From NCBI RefSeq assembly GCF_963677075.1, contig NZ_OY781873.1, forward strand, positions 2,257,715 to 2,321,714: DNA of 64,000 nucleotides, written 5' to 3'. Source of the DNA: an uncultured Sphaerochaeta sp. GTDB taxonomy: Bacteria; Spirochaetota; Spirochaetia; Sphaerochaetales; Sphaerochaetaceae. Below are positions 25,679-35,359 of the stretch, piece by piece (the stretch's first letter is position 1; each line of letters opens with the position of its first letter). The notes beneath the pieces were generated by a model that was given only the letters and a program-made list of their open reading frames with translations, had not been told where the DNA came from and made no database searches. Position numbers and translations under genes: made by a program.

Positions 25679-26283
25679 ATATCTATCAGCATTTCTCAGT
25701 CGTAGGTTTCTGTAATACCTATTTGGTTGCCCGTAAGGAGGGCAGTGATGCCCTCTTGATCGACCCTGGACATGTGGATACGGAGTTGATCAACTTGATT
25801 GAGGCAAATAGGTACAAATTGAAACATGTACTGCTTACCCATCGACACCCTTCCCATACAGAGGGACTTGGCACCCTGAAGAAGATCTACGATGTGGAGG
25901 TCCATGCCTCAGCCTTTAGTAGCTATGAATTTCTCTATCATCCAATTGAGGATGCAGAAGTTCTTAATCTCTGTGGTTTGGAAATTGAGGTCATCCATAT
26001 ACCGGGTCACAGTTTGGACAGCATGGTATATAAAATCGACCATGCATTATTTACTGGTGATACGCTGCTTTGTGGTAGAATAGGGTCAACACCCGGATAC
26101 CGGGAGCAGGCTCTGCTTATCTCATCCATCAATCAGAAACTAATGACACTCGATGAGAACATACTTCTCTTCCCAGGACATGGCACGGCAAGCAAGTTGA
26201 GAATCGAGCGTATGTTCAACCACGATCTTTTGCAGTTGGGCAAGATTGAGACCGAGCGCCAGAATTGGAGAGAGGATGAGTAG
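25675..26283 (+). CDS. MBL-fold metallo-hydrolase-like protein (altered metal motif)
   Basis: Metallo-beta-lactamase fold, 202 residues, similar to the glyoxalase II-like group. The start is TTG 25675, which overlaps the upstream stop and has GGAGGAGG seven bases before it. The first metal motif reads HRHPSH instead of HxHxDH: the aspartate that binds the second metal is a serine. The later ligands are present (PGHS, TGD, FPGHGT). It may therefore hold one metal or have an altered reaction. The last 68 bp overlap the convergent pseudouridine synthase gene. Confidence 0.85.
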   Translation: MNIYQHFSVVGFCNTYLVARKEGSDALLIDPGHVDTELINLIEANRYKLKHVLLTHRHPSHTEGLGTLKKIYDVEVHASAFSSYEFLYHPIEDAEVLNLCGLEIEVIHIPGHSLDSMVYKIDHALFTGDTLLCGRIGSTPGYREQALLISSINQKLMTLDENILLFPGHGTASKLRIERMFNHDLLQLGKIETERQNWREDE

Positions 26284-27223
26284 AGCGTACATAAGAGAGA
26301 AATCGTTCAGGCATTGCGGCAACAAAACGTAATCTCTTTCCTTTTGATGGGCTGTCAAGTTCAAGAATCAAGGCGTGCAACATCAAGGTCTGACCATCAT
26401 CCTTCCCATAGATAGGATCGCCAATGATCGGGTGACCTTCCTTGCTTAAATGCACCCTGATCTGGTGGGTTCGTCCTGTGTGGAGGGTAATCCTCAAGAG
26501 TGCAAACCCACGGTACTGTCTCAAAACCTGATATTCTGTCTTGGCATATCTTCCTTCATCATCAGCACATGTGGTGAATTTCTTTCGGTCCTTGGGATCA
26601 CGTTTCAGATGTTTCTCTATGATACCCTGTCTCTGCTTAAAAACTCCTCTTACCAAGGCAATATAGATTTTCTTCGTCGTTCGGTCCTTGAACTGTGCAG
26701 AAAGATGCCTGTGGCTTGTCCTGTTTCGGGCAATTACCAAGACTCCACTGGTATCCTTGTCCAAGCGATGCACTATACCGGGACGAACTGCAGGACTGGA
26801 GAGGTCTACTTCATCCTCACCTTCATCTTCATCCTGCAGTTCCTCACAGAACTGTTTGCCGTAGCGATGGACCAATGCATTGACCAGGGTATGTTCCATA
26901 TTTCCATTTGCAGGGTGTACCACCATCCCTTGTTCCTTGTTGATAGCAAGAAGATCCTCATCCTCATACAGGACGTTGAGTGGAATATCTTCCCCTTCAA
27001 TTCCTTCGAAGAATGACTGACTGAAGTGGATGGCAATATTATCACCTTCCTTGACAAGCTTGCTTTTCTTGCTTGTCTTGCCATTGAGCTCAATCGTGGT
27101 GTCTGCTTCACTCAAGGTAGAACGTGAGATGAGGTCACTATGGCTTGCAACATAGACATCCAAACGAAGGGGATGTTCCAAGGGTTCTACAACGAGGTCT
27201 AACCTACCTTCCTTAACGCCCAT
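26216..27223 (-). CDS. RluD-type 23S rRNA pseudouridine synthase
   Basis: RluA/RluD family enzyme, 335 residues from ATG 27223 (MGVKEGRLDLVVEP); the frame upstream is not family-like. An N-terminal S4 domain (about 18-75) is followed by the catalytic domain with the active-site aspartate in VHRLDKDTSG, and by TGRTHQIRVHL and HPIIGDPIYG. An acidic insert (DEDEGEDEVD) precedes the catalytic loop. The last 25 residues look unstructured and overlap the MBL gene. The exact uridine target cannot be read from sequence. It starts 11 bp inside the preceding membrane-protein gene. Confidence 0.92.
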   Translation of the reverse strand: MGVKEGRLDLVVEPLEHPLRLDVYVASHSDLISRSTLSEADTTIELNGKTSKKSKLVKEGDNIAIHFSQSFFEGIEGEDIPLNVLYEDEDLLAINKEQGMVVHPANGNMEHTLVNALVHRYGKQFCEELQDEDEGEDEVDLSSPAVRPGIVHRLDKDTSGVLVIARNRTSHRHLSAQFKDRTTKKIYIALVRGVFKQRQGIIEKHLKRDPKDRKKFTTCADDEGRYAKTEYQVLRQYRGFALLRITLHTGRTHQIRVHLSKEGHPIIGDPIYGKDDGQTLMLHALILELDSPSKGKRLRFVAAMPERFLSYVRSTHPLSNSGARSQSCPTAKDRG

Positions 27224-27560
27224 CTCTATTCCCCACTTCACCGATGATATAATCAGCAATCGATATTCCCAGTGAAAGACCGGCAGCAATAGAACCTTGC
27301 ATGAGGAAGCCTTGCAAGTCAGTCGATGGTGTTTCAATAAGCTCGGTATCCACTGCAACACGGTACAGCAATGCAGCCACCGGGAGCGTGATTACCATAG
27401 AGCCAAAGAAGAGCGTCTCAGCCCTTCTGATCTTATAACTCCAGAGGGGGAACTCTTCTTCCTCATAGGGCTCATACCCCTTGAGCTGGTCAGCTGATAG
27501 CTGTAACGGGAAGATCATGAGCAGCAGCAATAGGATTACCATGACTCGGCGCATGCTCAC
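27213..27560 (-). CDS. Hypothetical membrane protein with signal peptide
   Basis: A 115-residue protein. The N-terminus MRRVMVILLLLLMIFPLQLSA is a signal peptide; an acidic stretch (YEPYEEEEFPLW) and one or two membrane segments (ETLFFGSMVITLPVAALLYRV and the SIAAGLSLGISIADYIIG region) follow. I recognise no family. It overlaps yggS by 4 bp upstream and the pseudouridine synthase by 11 bp downstream, so it is read as one transcript with them. ATG 27554 (MRRV) is an equal alternative start. Confidence 0.65.
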   Translation of the reverse strand: MSMRRVMVILLLLLMIFPLQLSADQLKGYEPYEEEEFPLWSYKIRRAETLFFGSMVITLPVAALLYRVAVDTELIETPSTDLQGFLMQGSIAAGLSLGISIADYIIGEVGNRDGR

Positions 27561-28240
27561 CCCCGTTTCCCGAACAGCTTTGTGCCAATCCTTACCAGAT
27601 TGGAACCTTCCTCAATTGCCAGGCGGTAGTCACCACTCATACCCATGCTCAGGGTATCGAATGATGGTGGGGCAAATCGCTTTTGCACCGCATCATAAGC
27701 CTTTCTCAGTCGTGAGAACGCTGTTCTTACCATCTTCTCATCTCCATCCAGCGGACCAATGGTCATCAACCCACGTACCTGGAGATAGGTACTTTGCATG
27801 ATGACATCCAGGGCTGAGAAGAGCTCATCCTCACAAGTGAACCCACTTTTGGACTCTTCTTGTGCTGTCTTGAGTTCAAGCAGGATGGGAAATGGACGGG
27901 AAAGATATCCTTCAATTTTCTTGGCAAGTTTCAGGGAATCCACACTATCAATACCGTCAAAGAGCTCTACCGCCTTTTTTGCTTTATTCGATTGCAGGTG
28001 CCCTATCAGGTGCAGTCGCATCCCTTCTGGTCTTGTTTGAGGAACCTTCTCCTGTACTTCCTGTACACGATTTTCCCCATAGAGGAGTTGTCCGCACGAA
28101 TACAGGTCCAGCATCTCCTGGTAGGTACGGGTCTTGCTTACTGCCATCAGCGTAATATCATTTGGGTCTCTCCCGGCAATCTTTGCAGCTTCGCCCAGGC
28201 TATCCAATATTTCCTGATAGTGTTCCCGTAACTCAATCAT
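27557..28240 (-). CDS. yggS: PLP homeostasis protein, YggS/PLPBP family
   Basis: Pyridoxal-phosphate-binding protein of the alanine racemase-like barrel family, with no known catalytic role; it maintains B6 and amino-acid balance. 227 residues. The PLP lysine is K36 (LMAVSKTRT); LYGENRVQEVQEK, HLIGHLQSNKAKKA and LSMGMSGDYRLAIEEGSNLVRIGTKLFG are the family hallmarks. Four-base overlap with the membrane-protein gene downstream and 8 bp with the CmpB-type gene upstream. Confidence 0.95.
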   Translation of the reverse strand: MIELREHYQEILDSLGEAAKIAGRDPNDITLMAVSKTRTYQEMLDLYSCGQLLYGENRVQEVQEKVPQTRPEGMRLHLIGHLQSNKAKKAVELFDGIDSVDSLKLAKKIEGYLSRPFPILLELKTAQEESKSGFTCEDELFSALDVIMQSTYLQVRGLMTIGPLDGDEKMVRTAFSRLRKAYDAVQKRFAPPSFDTLSMGMSGDYRLAIEEGSNLVRIGTKLFGKRG

Positions 28241-29042
28241 CTCTCTTGTCGCTCCTATGCTTGTTGTTATGCAACTTCTTGTGCAAAGCAGTCTCCCGTA
28301 TGGTCTTTCTCAATGTTTCCAGCAACAACCGTTTTTCCTCGTTGTTGCTTGTCAGCGAGGGAAATGCATGCAAGATTCGTTTGGCAGAAATACTGAGACG
28401 CATCTTCAATTCATCCAATTCAGTATCCAACTTTACACGCAAACCTTCAAGCATCTTATTCTCTCTGAATTCGCGAAGTACCTTCAGGCGACTTTCAATC
28501 TCCCTTTTCTTCTCCTTGAAATCTGCAAGTTGCTTCTGGAAGGCGCTCATTCGCAGTACCGAGCTGGTGGTATCAACACTAAGCAATACGATGATGATTT
28601 TTGCCCCATGCTCCATGAAAGCTGGAGTGAAATGACCGAACAATGCTGACAGATGGGGATGAACGCCATAGGTGACAAAAAGCGAGAGCACTCCAAAGAG
28701 GGTTGAGTTGAGGAGACAGACCCTTCCCTTGAGATTGAAGCGTGCAGAGGAGTAATCCCATAATCTGATGGAAAACAGTGTCTCAGCAAGATATCCTGAA
28801 GCATATTCCAGGATGCTGGTACCAATAACAGCGATGAAAAAAAGGATAAGTGGATTGTTGGATAATCTTGCAAAGACGAAAATGACCAACACCGCTCCAA
28901 ACCCATAGATGGGAAGATAGGGTCCATGAAGAAATCCACGGTTTACGAGCGTGCCCTGTCTTATGGAACAATACAGAACCTCAACTATATAACCAAGAAT
29001 AGAATAACAGAAAAAATACCAGATCAACAACGTCAGATCCAT
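28233..29042 (-). CDS. CmpB-type integral membrane protein (putative ABC type IV family)
   Basis: 269 residues. Four or five membrane segments cover the first 155 residues, with the family motif LVNRGFLHGPYLPIYGFGA and LWDYSSARFNLKGRVCL. This matches the PF06541 group, named putative ABC-transporter type IV although no ATPase partner is established. The C-terminal 110 residues are a charged helical region (FKEKKREIESRLKVL) probably cytoplasmic. First gene of a minus-strand run through yggS and the pseudouridine synthase. Transported substrate, if any, unknown. Confidence 0.85.
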   Translation of the reverse strand: MDLTLLIWYFFCYSILGYIVEVLYCSIRQGTLVNRGFLHGPYLPIYGFGAVLVIFVFARLSNNPLILFFIAVIGTSILEYASGYLAETLFSIRLWDYSSARFNLKGRVCLLNSTLFGVLSLFVTYGVHPHLSALFGHFTPAFMEHGAKIIIVLLSVDTTSSVLRMSAFQKQLADFKEKKREIESRLKVLREFRENKMLEGLRVKLDTELDELKMRLSISAKRILHAFPSLTSNNEEKRLLLETLRKTIRETALHKKLHNNKHRSDKRDD

Positions 29043-29112
29043 ACCATAACCTCATTGTCAGATACTACTATACTCACAACCATTTTGAGCGGCAATAGTA
29101 CCCCTATCAAAG

Positions 29113-29139
29113 CAAAAACGCACTCTGTGAAGAGTGCGT
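29113..29139 (-). terminator. Rho-independent terminator after tRNA-Val
   Basis: Perfect 9-bp stem acgcactct / agagtgcgt (29118-29126 with 29131-29139), 4-base loop gtga on the plus strand, T-run on the minus strand, four bases after the tRNA 3' end. Confidence 0.92.
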
Positions 29140-29142
29140 CTA

Positions 29143-29214
29143 TGACCGGAGAGGGATTTGAACCCCCGACCAGTTGCGTGTAAGGCAACCGCTCTCCCGC
29201 TGAGCTATCCGGCC
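29143..29214 (-). tRNA. tRNA-Val (anticodon TAC)
   Basis: The minus strand folds into a full cloverleaf: 7-bp acceptor stem with one G-T pair, D stem GCTC/GAGC, anticodon stem GTTGC/GCAAC with loop CTTACAC (anticodon TAC), 5-base variable region and T loop TTCAAAT. The 3' CCA is not encoded. It lies 36 bp after the stop of the PAS/GGDEF/EAL gene on the same strand and is followed by a strong terminator. Confidence 0.96.
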
Positions 29215-29250
29215 GTTGAAACAGAACGTATCACAAAGAGAGGAAAACTG

Positions 29251-32200
29251 TCAACCATGTATGAGCAACTTAAGGAAAGCTTCTCTCTCCATGGGTCGTT
29301 GATAATAGAAACCTTGTCCAAAGAGAGCCCCGGCTTCACTCAGGAATTCATGATGTTTCTCATTCTCCACTCCCTCTACCACCATATCCATCCCCAGTTC
29401 TTTTCCCATCTGTATGATGGAGGAAAGCACAGCTTTAGAGCGATTATTCTCACCAATCTCATAGATAAAGGAACGGTCAACCTTGATGATGTCCATCGGC
29501 AAAGTGGAGAGCATATGCAGAGAGGAGTAACCACTGCCGAAGTCATCCATCAAGATGGTAAAACCATGGCTCTTCAGTTCACTGACCAACTCAGACATCT
29601 GCACAGGATTGTCTATGTAGGCACTCTCGGTAATCTCAAACTGAATGTACGAGTGGTCTACAGCATATGATTCTGTGGTTTGCAGGATGAACTTCACGAT
29701 ATTCTTGTTATTTACATCGATCCTGCTGAGATTGATAGAGATAGGAATATCGATCTTTTGCTCAGCTATGAATGCACATACACTGGAGAGAACTGACATA
29801 TCCAGTGCAGTAATAAAACCATATTTCTCGAAAACGGGAATGAATTGTTTTGGCGGAATTACCCCTCTTGTCGGATGCACCCAGCGAGATAGCGCCTCTG
29901 CAGAGTGTATGTGCATTCCCTGGATATCATAAATGGGTTGTAGGAAGAAGGTGAACTGCCCGCCATCCAAAGCACCCTGCATCTCATTGAGTACATCCTG
30001 TTCATTGAACGTATCACTCCGAATGGAAGGTTCATAGAACGCATACCCTTCCCTATTACGAAATCGTGAAATCTTTGAAGCACTGTGCGCTTTATCCAGT
30101 AAGGAGGGAATACCTTGACTGGGATCTTCAATCTCATACATACCGAAAACCATTGAAAGATGTAATCCAATATCCTGTCCGATATGTTCAATATCGATGG
30201 CTTGTTTCAGTTTGTTCGCGCTGCTCATTTCCTTGGGTATGCAAGCAGCAAAATGGTCTGCCCCAACATGTCCATACACGCCATGGTTCTTGATGAAATC
30301 CCTAAGTGATCGAGCAACGAGTTGCAGAACCTGGTTCCCACGATCAAATCCCAGCAACTCATTCAAGACTGAGAACCGTTCAATGTTCCAGTACACCATT
30401 ACAAAGGAGGTATTGGTATGGGTATCAAGGAATTCACGACAAGCCTCATAAAATCTCTGACGAGTATATAAACCTGTTACCAGGTTATGGTTCAAGGCAA
30501 ATGACAGTTGTTCCTGTACTTGTTGCAGAACCTTCTCATCATGCATCGATTCAGAGAGGTCTTCTATTAGCAAGCTGAAAGGCTCCCCTCTTCCTTGAAT
30601 CCCCATCTGGCGGAACGTAATCCTGCACCAAATGATATCACCATCTTTCTTGACAAGTCGGAGATTGAAAGGTTCGGATGTCATGCTCGTCATACTTTGT
30701 CGTTCCACATGGCGCAGCAGCAAGGTTCTATCCTCATGATAGAAGAGTCGTATTGCATTGTTCTTGAGCTGTACAATCAAATCCTCACGTTCATACCCCA
30801 GGAGATTTGCAAGAGTCTCGTTGGCATACTGCAAATCCAGGGAATACGACTCCAGGGAGAATACAGCAATACCTTCCCTACTCTGCTCGATATAAGGAAG
30901 TATACGCTTGTTCAGTTGCTGCAATTTATGTTCACGACTGACATCCTGAAGGGTTAAGGTAACCATCTGGACATAACCGTAACAGGTTCCAAGTTGACAG
31001 GTGAGCGAGAAGTATCGGTTGTCATGCCCCCCTACCATGAACGTTTCTCCCCTTTGGTGATTCTCCTGCAAGCTTCTCATACGTGAGAATACATTGCTCC
31101 TTTCTGAGGCCAAGAGCCATCCGAGAGGGTCTTTTTCCAATGTTGCATCCTCACTATTGAACAGCTCATGGAATTTCCTATTTGCCATGAGTAAGGTGAG
31201 AGTATCACGCTCCCATGCAAGATGAAGCAGAGCAACGTTGAAATTCTGTAAAATCTCCTTGAGAGGACATTCTGGGGAAATATATCCAGAAGGAGAAAAC
31301 CGAACAACGTTTCCTCCTATACGATGGTCCATGTAGTAGTAAGAGAATAATACAGGAATGAAAGAACCTGATGATACTGTAAGGCGAACCTGTGTAGGCC
31401 TGCCATCTGGTTCAGCGACACGTTTTCTCAGTGCTTCCCGAAATAGTGGGCGGTCTTCTGCAAGCATTGCTTTAACACCAGCATTTCGTTTAAGAAAACC
31501 ATGAACCTGTTCCCTATATGGTTGCCCATCAATAAACACAAAGAGCGAAAGTACATCATGATTGACATCATAATCCCAGGAGGAGTCACCTCGCTGCAAT
31601 AACTTGAAATAGCTTGACCGGGAAAGATGCAATTTCATCGGTTGCGTAGCCGATTTCTCTGCAATTTGCTTGGCCTGTTTCAGTTGATCCACCAGAATGG
31701 ACAGCTTCGCAGGCTTTTCGTTGAATAGTATCAACTTCTCCTTGCAGAGCCATATGCTCCCAAACTCATCGGCTTCTTGCCAAAAACTGTAGCTATCATA
31801 GCTGAGTGAATGAAAACGACAATGCTCACATACCTGATCTCTGTGAAAAATCACCTCATAGCATTTCTTACCGATATAATTAGCATCAGGAGAATGAGCC
31901 TCTCTGCCAGCTTTATTCAAGAAGAGTAGATCATAGCTCTGCATATCGCTCAAGTAGACCGTGTCAGGGAGATTGTCCAACATCCACTCATGATTGGTCC
32001 AACAGAGTGTCTTATGCATTCCCATCTCAGAGACATAGTGGGTACACTGGTTTCTTCCATGATTTTTTGAATGGTACAAGGCAAGGTCTGCATGTTGATA
32101 CAGTTCGTTGAATGTAGTTCCATCCTCAGGGCTTAGGCAGTAGCCAAGGGAACAGGTAATGAGAATCCCAAGCGTCCTGTCCTCGGCAACAAGACTGCAG

Positions 32201-33666
32201 AACTCATCTCCGGCATGTAGAAGTGCTTCTGTAAAATGCGGGACATATGCAACAAACTCATCTCCCCCAAGCCTGCCAATAATCGTTCCCTGCGGAAACA
32301 CCTCTCTCATCAGGAAGGCAATTCGCTTAAGTACACGGTCCCCAAGGTCATGGCCATAGGTATCATTTATTAATTTGAATCGATCAATATCAATCAGGAA
32401 AAGAACACTGTTACCACCATCCCTAAGATATCGAGTAACGAGCTCTTCAAGGGAAAATCGGTTATATACACCGGTAAGGCTGTCGCTATGTGCCCGCTTT
32501 TCCAAGGCTTGTTCCTGAACCTTGCTTGCCTCGATGTCCTTGATTGCGATATATCCAATAGTAGTATTGTTGGCAACAGAAACATTGAAATGAAACCTAA
32601 CCCATCGATACCCATCCTCCCTGTGGAAAGGGTGTATCATTTTTGCTTCTATGGTGAGTTCTTTATTCCCGGCCTCTACAAAAAGCTTTAGCTTCTCACT
32701 GGTGTCAATTTCATGGAATACAGGAAGATATTCTTTTTGAATTGCTTCTTGCAGGACTGAATCGTACATAGTGTAGAAATCATCACAGCCATTCATCATC
32801 TTCCAAACACGATTGTCTGCAAGTACCGGGGTACCAGAATCAAGATTAAACCCTCCAAAAAAGGCTTTATCCTGCCCTAATGCCTGCAGTCGCATTGCTA
32901 TCTCATCATGGACATCCTGAAAAATTCCTATCGCTCTACGATGTTCCTCTTCCGCATCTGAAAGAAAAGCATAACTCAATCTCAGCCATCGGAAAGAGCC
33001 TGCTTCACTCCGCACTGAAAGAATAGAATCTGGTTCATTACCAGCTTGTAATTGAGCAAAATCATAGTTAAGAGTCACTGAGAAGTCAGGATGAATATAC
33101 CCTTCTTCAAGCAAGAAAGCAGCAGGGTTGTCAATCTCAAGGGGAGCATGGCCACCAAGAATGGTTCTTGAGAGCGCTACAAGATGATCTTCATCAAGAT
33201 GATACTCCCACATTTCCAAGGTAGAGTGAGAAAATGCAAACTGGAGCCTGGTATTCTGTCTTTCCAATGCAAGGGCATTTTGGTGAGCTTCTGAAACGTC
33301 ACTTGCCACGAGGTAGTATACCGGGAATTGTCCATGGTGACGGCTGTACCTTCCAAGCAGCCTGATGAAACGATCTTCCTTACGATGTAATCGAAAGGAT
33401 ACATCCAATTCCTTGTGGCTGTTTTTCAGTTTCTGGAATACTGCCTTAATGCGTTTTCGCTCTCTCTCATGTACGGAATCCAACAAATCCAGTTCATTGT
33501 AGTTGTGAAACTCTTTTGGAGAGTATGCGAGCAGTTTGGACAGCCCTCTGCTGAGATAGGTTGCACGTATCTCGTCGCCAAGCTCATATACCCCCACTCC
33601 ACCGGGAAGGTTGTTGATGGAAAGCATTCGCTCTTTATTAGGGCCGATGTGCCCAACCTCGTTCAT
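29251..33666 (-). CDS. Large PAS / GGDEF / PAS / GGDEF-like / EAL protein
   Basis: A 1471-residue cytoplasmic signalling protein for cyclic di-GMP; no membrane segment is seen. Order: PAS-like regions at about 15-130 and 140-260, another before the first GGDEF domain (about 395-560, intact GGDEF at 467-471). Then a PAS-type segment with clustered cysteines (GKKCYEVI, VCEHCRF), further PAS-like regions, a degenerate GGDEF domain (GADHF at 1135-1139), and an EAL domain from about 1215. The EAL residues look active: EAL at 1257-1259, INLSR, FEITES, DDFGSGYSS, IKVDRSF and VEGVEN. So one active cyclase, one probable regulatory GTP-binding domain and one phosphodiesterase may coexist. It starts at ATG 33666. 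Stimulus unknown. Confidence 0.93.
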   Translation of the reverse strand: MNEVGHIGPNKERMLSINNLPGGVGVYELGDEIRATYLSRGLSKLLAYSPKEFHNYNELDLLDSVHERERKRIKAVFQKLKNSHKELDVSFRLHRKEDRFIRLLGRYSRHHGQFPVYYLVASDVSEAHQNALALERQNTRLQFAFSHSTLEMWEYHLDEDHLVALSRTILGGHAPLEIDNPAAFLLEEGYIHPDFSVTLNYDFAQLQAGNEPDSILSVRSEAGSFRWLRLSYAFLSDAEEEHRRAIGIFQDVHDEIAMRLQALGQDKAFFGGFNLDSGTPVLADNRVWKMMNGCDDFYTMYDSVLQEAIQKEYLPVFHEIDTSEKLKLFVEAGNKELTIEAKMIHPFHREDGYRWVRFHFNVSVANNTTIGYIAIKDIEASKVQEQALEKRAHSDSLTGVYNRFSLEELVTRYLRDGGNSVLFLIDIDRFKLINDTYGHDLGDRVLKRIAFLMREVFPQGTIIGRLGGDEFVAYVPHFTEALLHAGDEFCSLVAEDRTLGILITCSLGYCLSPEDGTTFNELYQHADLALYHSKNHGRNQCTHYVSEMGMHKTLCWTNHEWMLDNLPDTVYLSDMQSYDLLFLNKAGREAHSPDANYIGKKCYEVIFHRDQVCEHCRFHSLSYDSYSFWQEADEFGSIWLCKEKLILFNEKPAKLSILVDQLKQAKQIAEKSATQPMKLHLSRSSYFKLLQRGDSSWDYDVNHDVLSLFVFIDGQPYREQVHGFLKRNAGVKAMLAEDRPLFREALRKRVAEPDGRPTQVRLTVSSGSFIPVLFSYYYMDHRIGGNVVRFSPSGYISPECPLKEILQNFNVALLHLAWERDTLTLLMANRKFHELFNSEDATLEKDPLGWLLASERSNVFSRMRSLQENHQRGETFMVGGHDNRYFSLTCQLGTCYGYVQMVTLTLQDVSREHKLQQLNKRILPYIEQSREGIAVFSLESYSLDLQYANETLANLLGYEREDLIVQLKNNAIRLFYHEDRTLLLRHVERQSMTSMTSEPFNLRLVKKDGDIIWCRITFRQMGIQGRGEPFSLLIEDLSESMHDEKVLQQVQEQLSFALNHNLVTGLYTRQRFYEACREFLDTHTNTSFVMVYWNIERFSVLNELLGFDRGNQVLQLVARSLRDFIKNHGVYGHVGADHFAACIPKEMSSANKLKQAIDIEHIGQDIGLHLSMVFGMYEIEDPSQGIPSLLDKAHSASKISRFRNREGYAFYEPSIRSDTFNEQDVLNEMQGALDGGQFTFFLQPIYDIQGMHIHSAEALSRWVHPTRGVIPPKQFIPVFEKYGFITALDMSVLSSVCAFIAEQKIDIPISINLSRIDVNNKNIVKFILQTTESYAVDHSYIQFEITESAYIDNPVQMSELVSELKSHGFTILMDDFGSGYSSLHMLSTLPMDIIKVDRSFIYEIGENNRSKAVLSSIIQMGKELGMDMVVEGVENEKHHEFLSEAGALFGQGFYYQRPMEREAFLKLLIHG

Positions 33667-33737
33667 ACTTCTTACACCTTATTCCACAAAAAGTAACTCA
33701 TTGTAGCACATATCATGTAAGAAGTATGATAAAACAC

Positions 33738-35246
33738 CTATTTTTTCACCGAGTCCTGGGAATCTTTAAGCAACACATCATGCGCTCCACCTTCTATGAT
33801 GGAAGTGGAACTGACAACGGTTAATCGAGCCTTCTGTTGTAATTCGGGAATGCTGAGCGCTCCACAGTTGCACATGGTTGATTTTATCTTGCTCAAACTC
33901 AAGTTGAGATTGTCTTTCAATGGTCCTGCATAGGGTACGTAGGAATCGACTCCTTCCACAAAGCTCAACTTTCCATCCCCCCCAAGGTCATATCGTTGCC
34001 AGTTTCGTGCGCGGGAAGATCCCTCTCCCCAATATTCCTTCATGTAGGAACCTTTGACATTCACTTTCTCTGTCGGAGACTCATCGAATCGTGCAAAATA
34101 GCGTCCCAACATCAGGAAGTCGGCACCCATTGCCAATGCGATGGTCATATGGTAGTCGAGGACAATTCCCCCATCAGAGCAGATGGGAATATAAACACCC
34201 TTTTCTTTGAAGTATTCGTCACGGGCTTTTGCGACCTCAAGCAAGGCAGTTGCCTGTCCCCTTCCAATTCCTTTCGTCTCTCTGGTTATGCAGATTGATC
34301 CTCCTCCTATGCCGACCTTCACGAAGTCAGCACCGCTTTCAGCGAGGAAGAGGAATCCTTCTCTATCCACAATGTTACCGGCACCCACCTTCACGCTCTC
34401 CCCATACTGCTCCTTGATCCAGGAGAGTGTCAGGCGTTGCCATTCACTGTACCCTTCAGAAGAATCGATACAGAGAACGTCGGCACCGCTGTGAACCAAG
34501 GCCGGAACCCGTTCCTTGAAGTCTCTGGTATTGATACCCGCTCCAACACAATAACGTTTCTTCTCATCAAGCAACTCATCAGGATTATCCTTATGGCAGT
34601 CATAATCCTTCCTGAAAACGAAATACTTGAGTCGATTCTTCTCATCCACGATGGGAAGACTGTTGAGTTTGTGTTCCCAGATAATGTCATTTGCCTCACT
34701 GAGTGTTATTCCTTCACGGGCGTACACCAAATTTGCAAATGGCGTCATGATCTGGTTGATCGGGGTATCGAGAGAGGTCCTACTTGGCCTCCAATCACGT
34801 GAAGAGACCACGCCAAGCAGTCTTCCTGAGCTGCTGCCATCCTCTGTCACGGCAATGGTAGAGTGTCCTTTCTTTTCTTTGAGTTCTATCAGATCCTTAA
34901 GCGTATCCTCAGCCCTGAGATTGGAATCACTGGGAACAAAACCAGCCTTGAACGCTTTTACCCGGGCTACCATTGCACACTGTGCATCGATAGGCTGTGA
35001 GCCATAGATGAAACTGATACCACCTTCCCTTGAGAGAGCCTTGGCCATTTCCTCACCACTCACGGATTGCATGATGGCACTACTCATGGGAATATTGAGG
35101 GTGATGGAGGGTTCTTTCCCCTTCTTGAACTTAACCAAGGGTGTCTTCAAGGACACATTTGCTGGAATGCATTCGGTGCTGGAATATCCTGGGATTAGCA
35201 GATATTCACTGAATGTTCGGGAAGGTTCTTCATAGAGGTAGGCCAT
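33738..35246 (-). CDS. guaB: IMP dehydrogenase (Tritrichomonas-type)
   Basis: Oxidises IMP to XMP, the committed step to guanine nucleotides. 502 residues from ATG 35246 behind AAGGAG; the longer frame is spurious. A barrel is interrupted by two CBS domains (about 105-215). The catalytic cysteine is C319 in [18 protein letters not shown], and the mobile-flap region [18 protein letters not shown] has R418-Y419. The sequence follows the T. foetus enzyme, as I remember it, nearly residue by residue, including these numbers, and differs from the usual bacterial GPGSICTTR form. Confidence 0.95.
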   Translation of the reverse strand: MAYLYEEPSRTFSEYLLIPGYSSTECIPANVSLKTPLVKFKKGKEPSITLNIPMSSAIMQSVSGEEMAKALSREGGISFIYGSQPIDAQCAMVARVKAFKAGFVPSDSNLRAEDTLKDLIELKEKKGHSTIAVTEDGSSSGRLLGVVSSRDWRPSRTSLDTPINQIMTPFANLVYAREGITLSEANDIIWEHKLNSLPIVDEKNRLKYFVFRKDYDCHKDNPDELLDEKKRYCVGAGINTRDFKERVPALVHSGADVLCIDSSEGYSEWQRLTLSWIKEQYGESVKVGAGNIVDREGFLFLAESGADFVKVGIGGGSICITRETKGIGRGQATALLEVAKARDEYFKEKGVYIPICSDGGIVLDYHMTIALAMGADFLMLGRYFARFDESPTEKVNVKGSYMKEYWGEGSSRARNWQRYDLGGDGKLSFVEGVDSYVPYAGPLKDNLNLSLSKIKSTMCNCGALSIPELQQKARLTVVSSTSIIEGGAHDVLLKDSQDSVKK

Positions 35247-35359
35247 AACGCAACTCCTTAGAGGGTTTTGGCACCATATTGTGCACAGATACCTTATACT
35301 ATTGCAAGCATATTGCAACAAAAATCAAGCCAATTTGTTGCATACTATCTATAGACAGC

